From contig NW_025941478.1 of the NCBI RefSeq assembly GCF_000764305.2, positions 1 through 64,000 of the forward strand: a stretch of DNA of 64,000 nucleotides, written 5' to 3'. Made by a program: the position numbers and the translations under genes. Shown here piece after piece: positions 28,701 through 33,810 of this stretch. The DNA comes from Hyalella azteca. Taxonomy: Eukaryota; Arthropoda; Malacostraca; Amphipoda; Hyalellidae. How positions within the stretch are numbered: position 1 is the stretch's first letter; the number at the start of each line of letters is the position of its first letter. The notes beneath the pieces were generated by a model, which searched no databases, was not told where the DNA came from, and saw only the letters and a program-made list of their open reading frames with translations.

Positions 28701-31238
28701 TTATTAATGTTGATATTTGGTAAACTTGAATTAATAATATATTTATTGATTTTAAAATATATTTTACCTTAAAAGTTGTAATCAAACGAAAAGATCGCTA
28801 CGTTCAATGCCTTTTTACGTAAAATCACAAGACAATATCTATCATACTTTACATCAGACGTCATTATTGCCTGATAATAAAAAATGACATGTAAATATTC
28901 AAGAAGTATTGCACATGCTTGCATTATATTGACTACACTAACTTTATCGTCACGAAAATAACTTTTTCTAACAAACACTAACTGAAAAGTAGAGTATAAA
29001 AGAACTTTTCTACACTAACTTTTTCGTAAAAAGAAATGCCTAAACTAGTGCACCTTTTCTGGCGGCGATGAACGAGTCGCCAGGCGGCAGAATTTCCACC
29101 CTGGCCGACAGGTTGCCTCCTGATGCTGCCGGCCGACCGCCGTTCACCGCCGATATGGCGGCCCTGAACGCTGCCTCCTCCATCTTCGATCGGTCGAATA
29201 ATCCGCCTGCGTGAATAAATATTTGGACACTGGAGTAGAAAAATTCACTTAAATGATTTTTAAACAAGCAATTACACATTCGGTAATTATATAGCGTCTA
29301 CATTCCTCTGACGACACAGAAACAAACTGCAAAAAGAGAACGTGGTAGATTTTGAGACGCGGCAACCGCCAGCATCATTCAATAGTTTAAATCTTTAAAT
29401 AATAAATAACATGTTTGAATTATAATAACAGCTACAAATGCACAGTACTCTCGGACGCCACACTGCCCTCGCGCCGTCGACCCTCGGAAGCCGAGCTGTT
29501 TGTTTTTTTTGCCATTTGGAAGCAATTAGAGTCAAATGCCACGTCCATTTTTTTCAGTTTGCATTAACGCTCTTGAATTCAGAAGGAGAGGGGGGGGCAT
29601 GATCACCAGTGGGGGGCGACGAGAACCTAACCTAGATAATATAGGCGACCTAGAATGAACAACCATAAGGGAAATGTGAGCACGATAATAAATAAGATTA
29701 TTTATGTCTATATTATTATAATATAATATTTATATAATAAGAATATTCAATATAATGTTTATACTATAATATTATATTATTTGCATCCAATGGAACAGAT
29801 TACCCATCAAAACGACGACCACGTACGAGGCAGATTTGCACAAACATTCGAACAAGAGGGTTTGTAGAGACTAGGTCTAGTGTGACACTAGCGCCTGAGT
29901 TAGTGACCCATAGAAACTTAAAATCGTGGTAGAGTATGAAGAGACCTTGTATTCTACCAGTATATTGCAATGAAATGTTGAGTCAGACATAAGGTTCAGT
30001 CATGTATATAATCATTGGATTATTCTTGATAATAATCCTATATGGTCACCTCTGACTTCAGCTATATATGGTGTCAAGTTGTCGTCAGCTATATACCAGG
30101 GCAGAACAGTGAACCTGAAACCGCATCTTATATATGTCAATGACATATAAGTCGCCACTCTGCAGATACTGCACTTACCTCGCCGCTAGTCACTAAAGCC
30201 GTATAATATTGGTCAGGAGTGCAATTTGCATCGTTTGATAACCACAGGATAATAACAAATTTGTTTTGATCACGCTGGAGAGACGTGGTTCAATTTGGCT
30301 AATAACATACATTCGTTTCTATTGAAGACTGGCGAGTTGAATACTATGGCAACGTTATCAGCTTTGAAGATAGTAAAAATTACCCTTAAGTTACTGATAA
30401 ACTTGTCATATCTTAAAATCGTGGTAAATCATATCATGAAAAAGTTGAAAGTAAACTAAGTAATAAAGTTCAATAAGAAGCGCTCTCAATGAAAATGATA
30501 CATGGATACCGAAACTGATAGAGTAGCGGTGCAATGCTACACCGGACATAAATCAAGAGTTTAACATTAGATGAACCTTTAGAACTCAATTTCTGTCGCC
30601 TTTGATTCGTGAATTTGTATTATGATTTGAAGATGGTTCGAAGTAATAAATGTTGCCACAAACTGTTAGTTAACAGAAATAATGTGAAGTGTGTACAAGC
30701 CACAGAAGGCATTCACCCTGCAATCCACCCGACAATATGAATTTAGGTAAAAAATTGTTATAAATTTAAATTAATGTGTCTTTAAAAAATATCTCAATAT
30801 GCCTTTTTCGTGCCTACAGACGAGATTGAAACTAAAAGCTCGCTTGGCATATTAATGAATCAGATGAAAAGTATGCAAAAATAATTAATAAATCATGCGA
30901 TAACTGAAACACCGCGCATCAATGACATGAAAAGAGGAACGGAAGAAAACTGAATTAATCAAAGAGGAAGGATATTAGTAGAAGGAAAGTAGTGGAGTGG
31001 AAGGGAAGTAGTAAAAGAATAAGTAGCGGAAGAATAAGTAGTATAAGAAGAAGTAATGAAAAAAAGACTAAATTATAGAGAACACATGGCATAATGAGAA
31101 CTTAATTGAGAACGACAGCTCACCGATGGTCAGCACGGAGCTGTCGTCTGCAGCTCTGTTCTGCAGCTGCATCGCCAGAGCTGACAGCAGCAGCGTCAGC
31201 AACAGCAGACCTAACGTTACTTGCGCTGATTTCCCCAT
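3999..31238 (-). CDS. Kainate-type ionotropic glutamate receptor (21 coding exons, whole gene span)
   Basis: This is a ligand-gated cation channel subunit of the plasma membrane. I assembled 21 exons with GT-AG borders and continuous reading phase, totalling 3786 coding bases (about 1261 residues). Order: signal peptide (1-23), amino-terminal domain (about 30-445), S1 (about 470-580), M1 (about 605-625), pore loop with an unedited glutamine pair, M3 with the family signature [10 protein letters not shown]2 (to about 873), M4 (about 895-915) and a tail of roughly 340 residues. Animal kainate subunits are usually about 850-950 residues; the excess lies in an extended amino-terminal insert, a 27-residue S2 duplication and the long tail. 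The closest named relatives from memory are vertebrate GRIK and the Drosophila KaiR1D/clumsy group. AMPA type is less likely because the ATD and post-M4 motifs match kainate receptors. Some exon borders have alternative in-frame sites, noted at the exons. Confidence 0.93.
4734..6190. other. Receptor introns 20 and 19 (with exon 20 between)
   Basis: Intron 20 (4734-5371) is AT-rich with nothing recognisable. Intron 19 (5648-6190) is AT-rich and contains a diverged direct duplication of about 40 bases (near 6055 and 6130, both ending in gcaatcttt). Confidence 0.6.
5372..5647 (-). CDS. Glutamate receptor exon 20: membrane-proximal cytoplasmic tail
   Basis: It begins [16 protein letters not shown], which follows the post-M4 pattern S-x-x-S-x-M-x-x-x-(L/F)-R-x-x-x-x-C of kainate subunits, then becomes Ser/Pro-rich and unlike known tails. 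It is 276 bases, phase 0 both ends, acceptor TGCCTGCAG, donor gtgggt. The donor could shift a few bases because GTGGGTGGGT repeats; the one used keeps frame with exon 21. Confidence 0.85.
6191..6346 (-). CDS. Glutamate receptor exon 19: last membrane segment M4
   Basis: It encodes [18 protein letters not shown], the hydrophobic M4 helix from [15 protein letters not shown], and the conserved exit [10 protein letters not shown]. It matches the (E)-L-G-(L/V)-x-x-(V/I)-G-G-(V/I)-F-x-V-L pattern. It is 156 bases, phase 0 both ends, acceptor CCCGCAG and a consensus gtaagt donor. Confidence 0.95.
6594..6905. repeat. Minisatellite carrying the exon 18 donor
   Basis: About ten variable units of roughly 15-37 bases contain, on the minus strand, GGGAAGTGTAAGGTGAG, which is the last coding bases and splice donor of exon 18. 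The rest of the unit is purine-rich (gaggaggag). The array starts inside the exon end and runs into intron 18. Confidence 0.8.
6886..7001 (-). CDS. Glutamate receptor exon 18: end of S2
   Basis: It encodes [19 protein letters not shown], then [10 protein letters not shown], matching S-P-Y-(R)-x-x-(I/L)-x-x-A-(I/V)-L-x-L-Q-E-x-G-x-L and K-x-(K/R)-W-W. The Cys of GGKCK near its end is placed to complete the S2 disulfide. It is 116 bases ending in phase 0 at gtgagg. The last coding bases with the donor are the seed of the array at 6594-6885. Confidence 0.93.
7015..7180. repeat. Short duplications in receptor intron 17
   Basis: Three copies of a tactgatatat/caagctactgat unit are followed by two copies of a 45-base unit containing ttatggtacggtatagc. 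The rest of intron 17 (7002-7305) repeats ccattccccagcac three to four times. Confidence 0.6.
7306..7538 (-). CDS. Glutamate receptor exon 17: S2 ligand-binding segment
   Basis: It encodes [20 protein letters not shown], then [19 protein letters not shown] and [17 protein letters not shown]. The Glu of MES is the conserved S2 agonist contact and the Cys of ERHCQL is half of the S2 disulfide. It is 233 bases, phase 2 in and phase 1 out, donor gtcagt. It is separated from exon 16 by a 4.4 kb intron full of arrays. Confidence 0.94.
7606..7805. repeat. 16-base minisatellite in receptor intron 16
   Basis: About 11 copies of ccgttgccacactcgc, some diverged. On the minus strand each unit holds GGTGAGT or GGCGAGT, resembling a splice donor, but it does not match exon 17 itself. 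Confidence 0.75.
8625..8965. repeat. 23-base minisatellite, degenerate
   Basis: Units like cgtattattttcccctactt recur every 23 bases from about 8635, perfect at first and then decaying over some 14 copies. Confidence 0.7.
9070..9215. repeat. Degenerate aatatccaatatctaatct repeat
   Basis: About eight imperfect copies of a 15-19 base unit; low complexity, non-coding. Confidence 0.55.
9505..9805. repeat. 42-base minisatellite in receptor intron 16
   Basis: About seven copies of a GC-rich 42-base unit containing ctgctccaccgcgcggaaat. As 42 is divisible by three, all frames stay open in places; one reads [14 protein letters not shown] per unit, but no splice or start context supports coding. Confidence 0.75.
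10335..11530. repeat. Large 25-base minisatellite (about 47 copies) in receptor intron 16
   Basis: Units like gtgcctatactgaaatcctt repeat about every 25 bases for 1.2 kb with many point variants (gtgagtgcct, gtgaggacct, gtgagggcct). On the minus strand each unit contains ATTTCAG, a 3' splice site look-alike. Confidence 0.85.
11912..12190 (-). CDS. Glutamate receptor exon 16: M3 and start of S2, with internal duplication
   Basis: It encodes [19 protein letters not shown], then [16 protein letters not shown], the invariant M3 signature, then the start of S2. A segment beginning [16 protein letters not shown] and ending [10 protein letters not shown] occurs twice in a row because 81 bases (11914-11994 and 11995-12075) are exactly duplicated. 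The frame stays open and the donor gttagt follows the second copy. Relatives have one copy. It is 279 bases, phase 2 both ends. Confidence 0.92.
12285..12415. repeat. Decayed tandem copy of the exon 16 5' edge
   Basis: This segment matches 12148-12285 of exon 16 and its flanking intron (gaacaaccacagcctgcgat vs the exon's gaaccaccacagccctgcga, then gaatattgatgtttt vs gaacattgatgtttc and similar downstream bases). It has lost the acceptor and frame and so is not an exon. Confidence 0.65.
12933..13049 (-). CDS. Glutamate receptor exon 15: pore loop M2
   Basis: It encodes [19 protein letters not shown], then [20 protein letters not shown]. The QQ pair sits at the Q/R editing position of AMPA and kainate receptors and is genomically glutamine, so the channel is expected to be calcium-permeable unless edited. 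It is 117 bases, phase 2 both ends, donor gtgaga. Confidence 0.95.
13425..13563 (-). CDS. Glutamate receptor exon 14: first membrane segment M1
   Basis: It encodes [20 protein letters not shown] followed by the M1 helix from [19 protein letters not shown]. It matches the G-I-S-I-L-Y and F-S-F-L-x-P-L-S-x-D-(I/V)-W motifs exactly. It is 139 bases, phase 1 in and phase 2 out, with a weak gtcgct donor that is nevertheless required by the next exon. Confidence 0.95.
13615..13785. repeat. 45-base tandem repeat in receptor intron 13
   Basis: Three and a half copies of a unit containing gtgatgcctgtgcatgatca. On the minus strand it reads GCACAGGCATCACAGT, resembling the exon 14 acceptor region (GTGCAGGCATCAGCAT), so it may be seeded from that junction, though the match is short. 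Confidence 0.6.
14356..14440 (-). CDS. Glutamate receptor exon 13: agonist-contact motif of S1
   Basis: It encodes [18 protein letters not shown] and then PWMNLG. This is the glutamate-binding loop: the second Thr of LTIT and the Arg of YDRE correspond to the alpha-amino and alpha-carboxyl contacts of the family. Vertebrate kainate subunits have Pro where this protein has Asp (GDLT), as several invertebrate subunits do. It is 85 bases, phase 0 in, phase 1 out, donor gtcagt. Confidence 0.94.
14441..15168. other. Receptor intron 12, AT-rich
   Basis: No gene. A direct duplication of about 50 bases lies at 15020-15120 (aaagtaaatgatttaaata twice). The rest is AT-rich. Confidence 0.6.
15169..15375 (-). 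CDS. Glutamate receptor exon 12: S1 ligand-binding segment
   Basis: It encodes [10 protein letters not shown], then [33 protein letters not shown] and [12 protein letters not shown]. These match the N-x-R-(F/Y)-E-G-(F/Y)-C-(V/L)-D-L and (E/P)-D-G-x-(Y/H)-G motifs of S1. It is 207 bases, phase 0 both ends, donor gttagc. The acceptor CCCCCAG with the first exon bases is repeated many times upstream; the innermost copy is the one that gives an uninterrupted frame. Confidence 0.95.
15376..15830. repeat. Minisatellite carrying the exon 12 acceptor
   Basis: About 15-18 variable units contain, on the minus strand, CCCCCAGGCCTCCCCCTACAC, the acceptor and first codons (A-S-P-Y-T) of exon 12. Units range from about 22 to 45 bases and include ccgctacaccc spacers. 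Confidence 0.85.
15925..16094. repeat. 15-base minisatellite carrying the exon 11 donor, ending in a second exon-edge copy
   Basis: Ten to eleven copies of a unit that reads ATGGTGAGACGAGGG on the minus strand begin right at the exon 11 donor. At the far end (about 15895-15945) a second copy of the exon end appears (CTGCACAACAAAACCCTGCG then a gtaaga donor-like sequence). The unit equals five codons, and the exon frame reads GMVRR repeats through the array. Confidence 0.88.
16095..16200 (-). CDS. Glutamate receptor exon 11: ATD to S1 linker
   Basis: It encodes [11 protein letters not shown], a Gly-rich stretch, then [12 protein letters not shown], matching the W-x-x-x-x-G-x-N and L-x-N-K-T-L-R-(V/I)-T-T patterns that open S1. 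It is 106 bases and ends in phase 0 at gtgaga. That donor is the first of about ten copies of a 15-base unit, each with its own gtgaga, so alternative in-frame donors are possible. Confidence 0.9.
16205..16400. repeat. Degenerate gacaagaggcgtcaag repeats in receptor intron 10
   Basis: Six to eight imperfect copies of a 14-22 base unit precede AT-rich sequence that fills the rest of the intron to 16834. Confidence 0.6.
16835..16947 (-). CDS. Glutamate receptor exon 10: end of the ATD
   Basis: It encodes [20 protein letters not shown] and then [16 protein letters not shown], matching the (D/E)-G-(L/F)-(S/T)-G-x-I-x-F and L-D-(I/V)-x-E-L signature. It starts in phase 0 after CACCAG and ends in phase 2 at gtgaga. 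The acceptor edge of this exon is the seed of a seven-copy array on its intron side. Confidence 0.92.
16948..17390. repeat. Minisatellite carrying the exon 10 acceptor
   Basis: About seven units of 59-64 bases. On the minus strand each has TTCACCAGGTTCAGCT followed in some units by ACGGGTTCTC, the acceptor and first 20 bases of exon 10, plus an intron part with ctttgcaggtaccgcagg. Copies differ from each other by several bases. Confidence 0.85.
17990..18400. repeat. 21-base minisatellite (ccaccatctttcatcatggtc)
   Basis: About 19 copies with few changes, in receptor intron 9. The preceding 17880-17990 is a decayed version. Confidence 0.8.
18850..19340. repeat. Compound 22/45-base minisatellite
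   Basis: Alternating gtgggcagtgtgagggtaaa and ggttgggattgtgatgtaaa units form a higher-order 45-base period in the first half, then single 22-23 base units. The region 19440-19930 is a more decayed relative (ggtaagaactatacttttaa about every 47 bases). Confidence 0.75.
20040..20232. repeat. Short-period gtaggtgaggtgacgt repeat near the exon 9 donor
   Basis: A mixture of 8- and 16-base steps over about 190 bases. It ends next to a copy of an exon 9 internal segment at 20261-20280. Confidence 0.7.
20261..20280 (-). repeat. 20-base copy of exon 9 sequence beyond its donor
   Basis: GACGAGGACGTGACGTGGGG (minus strand) occurs exactly both inside exon 9 (20327-20346) and here in intron 9, 66 bases apart. 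Confidence 0.75.
20293..20445 (-). CDS. Glutamate receptor exon 9: '[10 protein letters not shown]' helix of the ATD
   Basis: It encodes [17 protein letters not shown], a near match to the T-E-A-A-L-M-Y-D-A-V block of kainate subunits, then [19 protein letters not shown]. It is 153 bases, phase 0 both ends, donor gtgagt. Its first 40 or so bases with the acceptor are repeated as a 66-base tandem array in the upstream intron (20446-20920), and a 20-base piece recurs just past its donor. Confidence 0.94.
20446..20925. repeat. 66-base minisatellite carrying the exon 9 acceptor and first codons
   Basis: Seven units follow the true exon; spacings are 76, 66, 66, 66, 66, 54 and 66. On the minus strand each has CCCGGTAGACTGAGGTGGC and, about 20 bases on, GCAGTGCAGCT, as exon 9 does. 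Individual copies differ (for example CAGTAC for CAGTGC), so they are not recent assembly copies. Confidence 0.88.
20926..22689. other. Receptor intron 8, left part
   Basis: It contains the dispersed repeat (21009-21250), a gtaggtatag short repeat near 21300-21350 and otherwise AT-rich sequence without recognisable genes. 22360-22690 may be decayed Penelope reverse transcriptase. Confidence 0.5.
21009..21250. repeat. Dispersed repeat family, copy 1 (receptor intron 8)
   Basis: It shares with 49740-49975, in the same order and orientation, catgtccgcttcgg, tcggctcggccaa, a gtcgaa block, ctgaccagaaa, ttgggtggccaag, cagaataa and gccgagt. It is about 240 bases with no ORF and no tRNA-like start. 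It may be a SINE or MITE; the class is unknown. Confidence 0.65.
22690..22960 (+). mobile_element. Penelope-like element fragment, RT to GIY-YIG linker
   Basis: The plus strand reads [19 protein letters not shown], then [18 protein letters not shown] and [10 protein letters not shown]. This is the block that leads into and opens the GIY-YIG endonuclease of Penelope-like retroelements (V-Y-x-(F/Y)-x-C....C; T-L-x-R-R-L-T-x-H-L). A preceding [10 protein letters not shown] may be the last trace of the reverse transcriptase. The frame decays on both sides, so this is a dead copy inside intron 8 of the receptor gene. Confidence 0.75.
23091..23132. repeat. Perfect 18-base-stem hairpin
   Basis: CCATCCCTCATTAATTAA is followed by a 6-base spacer and its exact reverse complement. 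It lies between the two Penelope fragments. Confidence 0.8.
23266..23291 (-). ncRNA. Hammerhead-ribozyme-like core (left arm, inverted copy)
   Basis: It is the same CTGACGA, GGAG/CTCC stem and GAAAC order on the minus strand in the inverted left arm, with the core bases unchanged relative to the right-arm copy. Confidence 0.48.
23972..23997 (+). ncRNA. Hammerhead-ribozyme-like core (right arm)
   Basis: The segment contains CTGACGA (matching CUGANGA), a GGAG/CTCC stem with a five-base loop, then GAAAC, which is the conserved hammerhead core order. Penelope-like elements are known to carry such ribozymes. Stem III and the cleavage triplet were not resolved by eye, so activity is unknown. Confidence 0.5.
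24413..24526 (-). CDS. Glutamate receptor exon 8: Ser/Thr/Pro-rich ATD insert
   Basis: It is 114 bases and open, from acceptor CTGTAG to a perfect gtaagt donor, phase 0 at both ends. The product begins [20 protein letters not shown] and ends in an acidic DLDLTLLS. It lies just before the conserved [10 protein letters not shown] of exon 9. No family motif supports it; it could be skipped, since it is in frame. Confidence 0.65.
24710..25078. repeat. 23-base minisatellite next to the exon 7 donor
   Basis: About 15 copies of gtggtctgaagaccaaacat; each has a ggtct..agacc palindrome. The exon 7 sequence holds similar gtggtctg and gatggtctg words, but a copy relation is not proven. Confidence 0.78.
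25096..25185 (-). CDS. Glutamate receptor exon 7: Pro-rich ATD insert
   Basis: The open segment [20 protein letters not shown] lies between an acceptor and a strong gtgagt donor, phase 0 at both ends, and fits between exons 6 and 8. Two CAG acceptors 15 bases apart are possible: 25185 (adds PTSLQ) or 25170. Sequence conservation here is low, so the call rests on splice sites, phase and position. Relatives carry a shorter variable linker at this point. Confidence 0.65.
25240..25410. mobile_element. Partial copy of the TTGTCCAAA MITE family in receptor intron 6
   Basis: The segment ggccaaactgtgtcagga followed by gggcaaaaaacgctt, a degenerate tttgaacaa end and tctcccccatttctctggg matches the right half of the 44934-45190 copy in the same orientation. 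The left end is not recognisable. Confidence 0.5.
25756..25878 (-). CDS. Glutamate receptor exon 6: ATD, '[17 protein letters not shown]'
   Basis: It encodes [19 protein letters not shown] and on to LVHSWMPQQ, matching the L-D-L-E-x-F-x-Y-x-G-x-N-x-T region of kainate receptors; NIT is an N-glycosylation sequon. It is 123 bases, phase 0 at both ends. The acceptor TTGCAG is formed by the last unit of a 15-base minisatellite that fills the intron side and there is no ordinary pyrimidine tract. Confidence 0.9.
25879..26262. repeat. 15-base minisatellite forming the exon 6 acceptor
   Basis: About 25 copies of catgttcatgtccaa. The last unit, read on the minus strand, becomes AACATGTTGCAG and is the 3' splice site of exon 6. 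Confidence 0.85.
26263..27155. other. Receptor intron 5, remainder
   Basis: Decaying catgttcatg words at the left, then AT-rich sequence. Nothing recognised. Confidence 0.55.
27158..27200 (-). repeat. 18-base tandem duplication of the exon 5 donor
   Basis: On the minus strand ACACTGGTGGGTAACACC occurs twice without a change across the exon 5 border, giving two identical gtgggt donors 18 bases apart. Use of the distal one adds VGNTTL, which contains an N-glycosylation sequon. Confidence 0.85.
27192..27333 (-). CDS. Glutamate receptor exon 5: ATD, '[10 protein letters not shown] ... [10 protein letters not shown]'
   Basis: It encodes [11 protein letters not shown] and ends [17 protein letters not shown], matching the PLLKE.KK and Y-H-Y-F-x-T-T-L motifs. 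It is 142 bases and ends in phase 0 at gtgggt. The donor lies in an exact 18-base tandem duplication. The downstream copy would add VGNTTL in frame, so the exon end at 27192 is a choice made because FITTL then joins [10 protein letters not shown], as in relatives. Confidence 0.88.
27682..27830 (-). CDS. Glutamate receptor exon 4: ATD strand 'WTKFTLIYE'
   Basis: After the acceptor AACGCAG the exon encodes [19 protein letters not shown] and then [15 protein letters not shown], matching the W-(K)-x-(F/V)-T-x-x-Y-E and GL.R.Q motifs of the family. It starts in phase 0 and ends in phase 2 (149 bases) at a gttaat donor. Confidence 0.92.
28000..28109. mobile_element. hAT-type MITE, 110 bases, in receptor intron 3
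   Basis: The left end starts CAGAGCTGGTAAGCGCTAC; the right end read on the minus strand starts CAGAGGTGGGCAGTAGCG, the usual terminal inverted repeat style of hAT elements. The flanks are actataaa and actataag, an 8-base target duplication with one mismatch, the length expected for hAT. The interior is palindromic (repeated aatgtagcg and its complement) and non-coding. Confidence 0.8.
28156..28418 (-). repeat. 77-base tandem copies of the exon 3 3' edge with its donor
   Basis: Three 77-base units and one 29-base partial unit follow exon 3. Each full unit encodes a near copy of [20 protein letters not shown] and two keep gtgagt after the same CGG. Differences are few (Tyr/Cys, CTC/CTG, AGT/ATT). 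Confidence 0.9.
28416..28600 (-). CDS. Glutamate receptor exon 3: conserved ATD core
   Basis: It encodes [15 protein letters not shown] and then [18 protein letters not shown], very close to the GPS...VQSICNALEVPHIQTRW block of kainate subunits. It ends [11 protein letters not shown] in phase 0 at a gtgagt donor. The last part of this exon, donor included, is repeated three times and a bit in the following intron (28156-28418). Confidence 0.93.
29054..29206 (-). CDS. Glutamate receptor exon 2: first strand and helix of the ATD
   Basis: The acceptor ...CACGCAG is followed by [18 protein letters not shown], which matches the GG(I/L)F..E..AF..A pattern at the start of kainate-receptor amino-terminal domains. 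It continues to DSFIAARKG. Both ends are phase 1 (153 bases). The donor gtgcac is a weak match to consensus, but the junction to exon 3 gives the conserved A-C-S-I-L sequence, which supports it. Confidence 0.88.
29207..31123. other. Receptor intron 1 (1.9 kb)
   Basis: AT-rich, no arrays and no recognisable gene. Neighbouring intron 2 (28601-29053) is likewise plain. Confidence 0.6.
31124..31238 (-). CDS. Glutamate receptor exon 1: start codon and signal peptide
   Basis: The ATG at 31238 opens a short charged N terminus followed by the hydrophobic core [15 protein letters not shown], a typical signal peptide. The mature chain then begins near [16 protein letters not shown], the usual entry into the amino-terminal domain. 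The exon ends in phase 1 at a gtgagc donor and joins exon 2 to give the family motif TIGGLFD. No better upstream start is visible. The promoter and 5' UTR should lie above 31238 but no core promoter element could be assigned. Confidence 0.9.
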
Positions 31239-32155
31239 ATTTCCTGACTTTAATATTTTCGGACTAACTTTAATTTTGAAGTTTGATATTAATCTTTTAG
31301 TCCGAGCAACACAAATTTTCCAAAGAAAATTTCTCCTCGACGCACTTCAACACGCTACTGAACATTCGTGAAATGTAAAGTAACCTTGAACCTTTGAATC
31401 ACTTGAATACATAAGAAAAGTCTAGGCAACTTCTCTTAACACTTATTTAACATTCAAGAATCTTATTTTAAAGTTATATTCTCTCTCCTATTCTTGTCCG
31501 CATTGTAATTCCTAAGATCGTCCGAAGTTCGAAAAAATCGCCACCGATATTTTTCGACAATCATCCGCCTTCGTTCCGTGCTGAAAAAATCATTCTTAAA
31601 TCTGTTTTAAAATGAAAAATATCGAGATGATACATTGATGCAATAATATAATACTACATAGAAGTAAGATTTGAAGTTATACATGATAATACTGTTAAAA
31701 ATAGGATATACGTAAATTTGCAATACATTTTGTATGAAGACGATTGTATGAAGATTTACACATGTTGAACTTATTACTCATATTCAATATAATTTAATCT
31801 TAATCGACAAAATAAACGTGTTAAAAAGACAGATGAAGGTTAGTAACTAATATTCAGCTTAATTTTACCGTGCAAATCATTGTTAAACAAAATTTCAGAA
31901 TAAAATGATTCTGCACCCGGTAAGAAATATAACATGTTTGAATGAATAAACGCTCTGAATGAAGTTTAATACACAGCGGGACATTTAATACGCATCAGAC
32001 GTGCGTATTTCAAGCGGTGCAGGGGCTTTATTTCCTGCCTCGACATCCGAGTGCCAACGAGACTCTTATTCATATCCATTGCAGCGGCGGACACGCAAAA
32101 ATATCCACGACGTAAAATATCCATTACGTAAAATACGGCCTTTGTCGGGGTGAGG
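31239..32155. other. Upstream flank of the receptor gene
   Basis: The receptor promoter should be here. No TATA box or initiator could be assigned with any confidence. Confidence 0.4.
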
Positions 32156-32157
32156 GG

Positions 32158-32414
32158 TGAGAAAATGAAGAGGGGAGAGAATAGGGGAAGAGAAGGAGGA
32201 GAAGAGAGGAGCGGGGAAGTGAGAGAGGAGAAGAGAGGAGCGGGGAAGTGAAGGAGGAGAAGAGAGGAGCGGGGAAGTGAGAGAGGAGAAGAGAGGAGCG
32301 GGGAAGTGAACGAGGAGAAGAGAGGAGCGGGGAAGTGAGAGAGGAGAAGAGAGGAGCGGGGAAGTGGAAGAGGAGAAGAGAGGAGCGGGGAAGTGGAAGA
32401 GGAGAAGAGAGGAG
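32158..32414. repeat. Purine-rich 29-30 base minisatellite
   Basis: About eight copies of gaggagaagagaggagcggg with gaagtg spacers. The array ends at a single N (32415). Confidence 0.8.
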
Positions 32415-32415
32415 N
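32415..32415. other. Single N between two arrays
   Basis: One unresolved base sits exactly where one minisatellite ends and another begins, which suggests a collapsed or joined gap. Confidence 0.8.
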
Positions 32416-32885
32416 GGCAAGTACCCTCAGTTACAAGGCAAGTACCTTCAGTTACAAGGCAAGTACCCTCAGTTACAAGGCAAGTACCTTCAGTTACAAG
32501 GCAAGTACCCTCAGTTACAAGGCAAGTACCTTCAGTTACAAGGCAAGTACCCTCAGTTACAAGGCAAGTACCTTCAGGTACAAGGCAAGTTCCCTCAGTT
32601 ACAAGGCAAGTACCTTCAGTTACAAGGCAAGTACTCTCAGTTATAAGGCAAGTACCTTCAGTTACAAGGCAAGTACTCTCAGTTATAAGGCAATTACCCT
32701 CAGTTACAAGACAAGTACCCTCAGTTACAAGGAAAATACCCTCAGTTACAAGGCAAGTACCTTCAGTTACAAGGCAAGTACCCTCAGTTATAAGGCAAGT
32801 GTTCTCAGTTACAAGGCAAGTACCCTCAGCTACAAGGCAAGTTCCCTCAGTTACAAGGCAAGTACCCTCTTAAACAATTCTATTA
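32416..32885. repeat. 21-base minisatellite (aggcaagtaccctcagttac)
   Basis: About 22 copies alternating CCCTCAG and CCTTCAG variants in the first part, an indication of 42-base higher-order units. Confidence 0.85.
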
Positions 32886-33279
32886 CCCTCAGCTAATTCA
32901 ATTCTGCCTTCATCGAGGCTGCGCTGGAAAACAGTTTGTTTGCTCTCCCGCTTCCGCAAAATTGCCGCTGACAATCAAAATGAACGGCACTCGCACCCAA
33001 AAAACTCAGAGAATTTTCGCAAATACAGCACGAAACATTACTTGAGCACGAAACATTACTTAAGCTCGGGATGAAAAAGTTCATAATTTCCTCCGGAGGT
33101 CAGCATGAAACACGTAATAATTTTCCCCCTTGTACTTGACATGCTCGTCTCAAAGTTCCTTTAAATAAGTGCCGGTATTGAGTTCTACTGATTAGCTTTG
33201 TGTCTTCCAGAATTTTTATTTTTTGCCTATCTTACAGCGTCTCAGAATTTAATCTGGAATTTTCAAGCCCCTCATTATT

Positions 33280-33810
33280 TTGTGCGGTGCTGAACATGCA
33301 GAGCCTCTCAGAATTTTTGCTGCGCGACTCGAATTCTCTCAAAATTTTTCAACTGAGTGGCTCAGAATTTTAAATTGCACGACACAGAGCTACTCAGAAT
33401 TTTCAGATTTTCTCGAATTAAACCGTTGCGCGGCTCAGATTCTCTCAGAATTACACCGCTGCGTGGCTCAGATTCTCTCAGAATTACACCGTTGCGCGGC
33501 TCAGATTCTCTCAGAATTACACAGTTGCTCGGCTCAGATTCTCTCAGAATTACAGTTTCTCGGCTCAGATTCTCTCAGAATTACACAGTTTCTCGGCTCA
33601 TATTCTCTCAGAATTACACCGGTGCTCGGCTCAGATTCTCTCAGAATTACACCGCTGCGTGGCTCAGATTCTCTCAGAATTACACCGCTGCGTGGCTCAG
33701 ATTCTCTCAGAATTACACCGTTGCGTGGCTTAGATTCTCTCAGAATTACACAGTTTCTCGGCTCGTATTCTCTCAGAATTACAGTTTCTCGGCTCAGATT
33801 CTCTCAGGGA
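33280..33810. repeat. 33-base minisatellite (ggctcagattctctcagaat)
   Basis: About 13 good copies from 33425 and decayed ones before it. The period of 33 keeps three frames open, but no gene signal is present. Confidence 0.8.

Noticed and set aside
32335..32896. Long open frames (Q-V-P-S-V-T-R and similar)
   Set aside because: A 21-base array read in three frames; no gene evidence.
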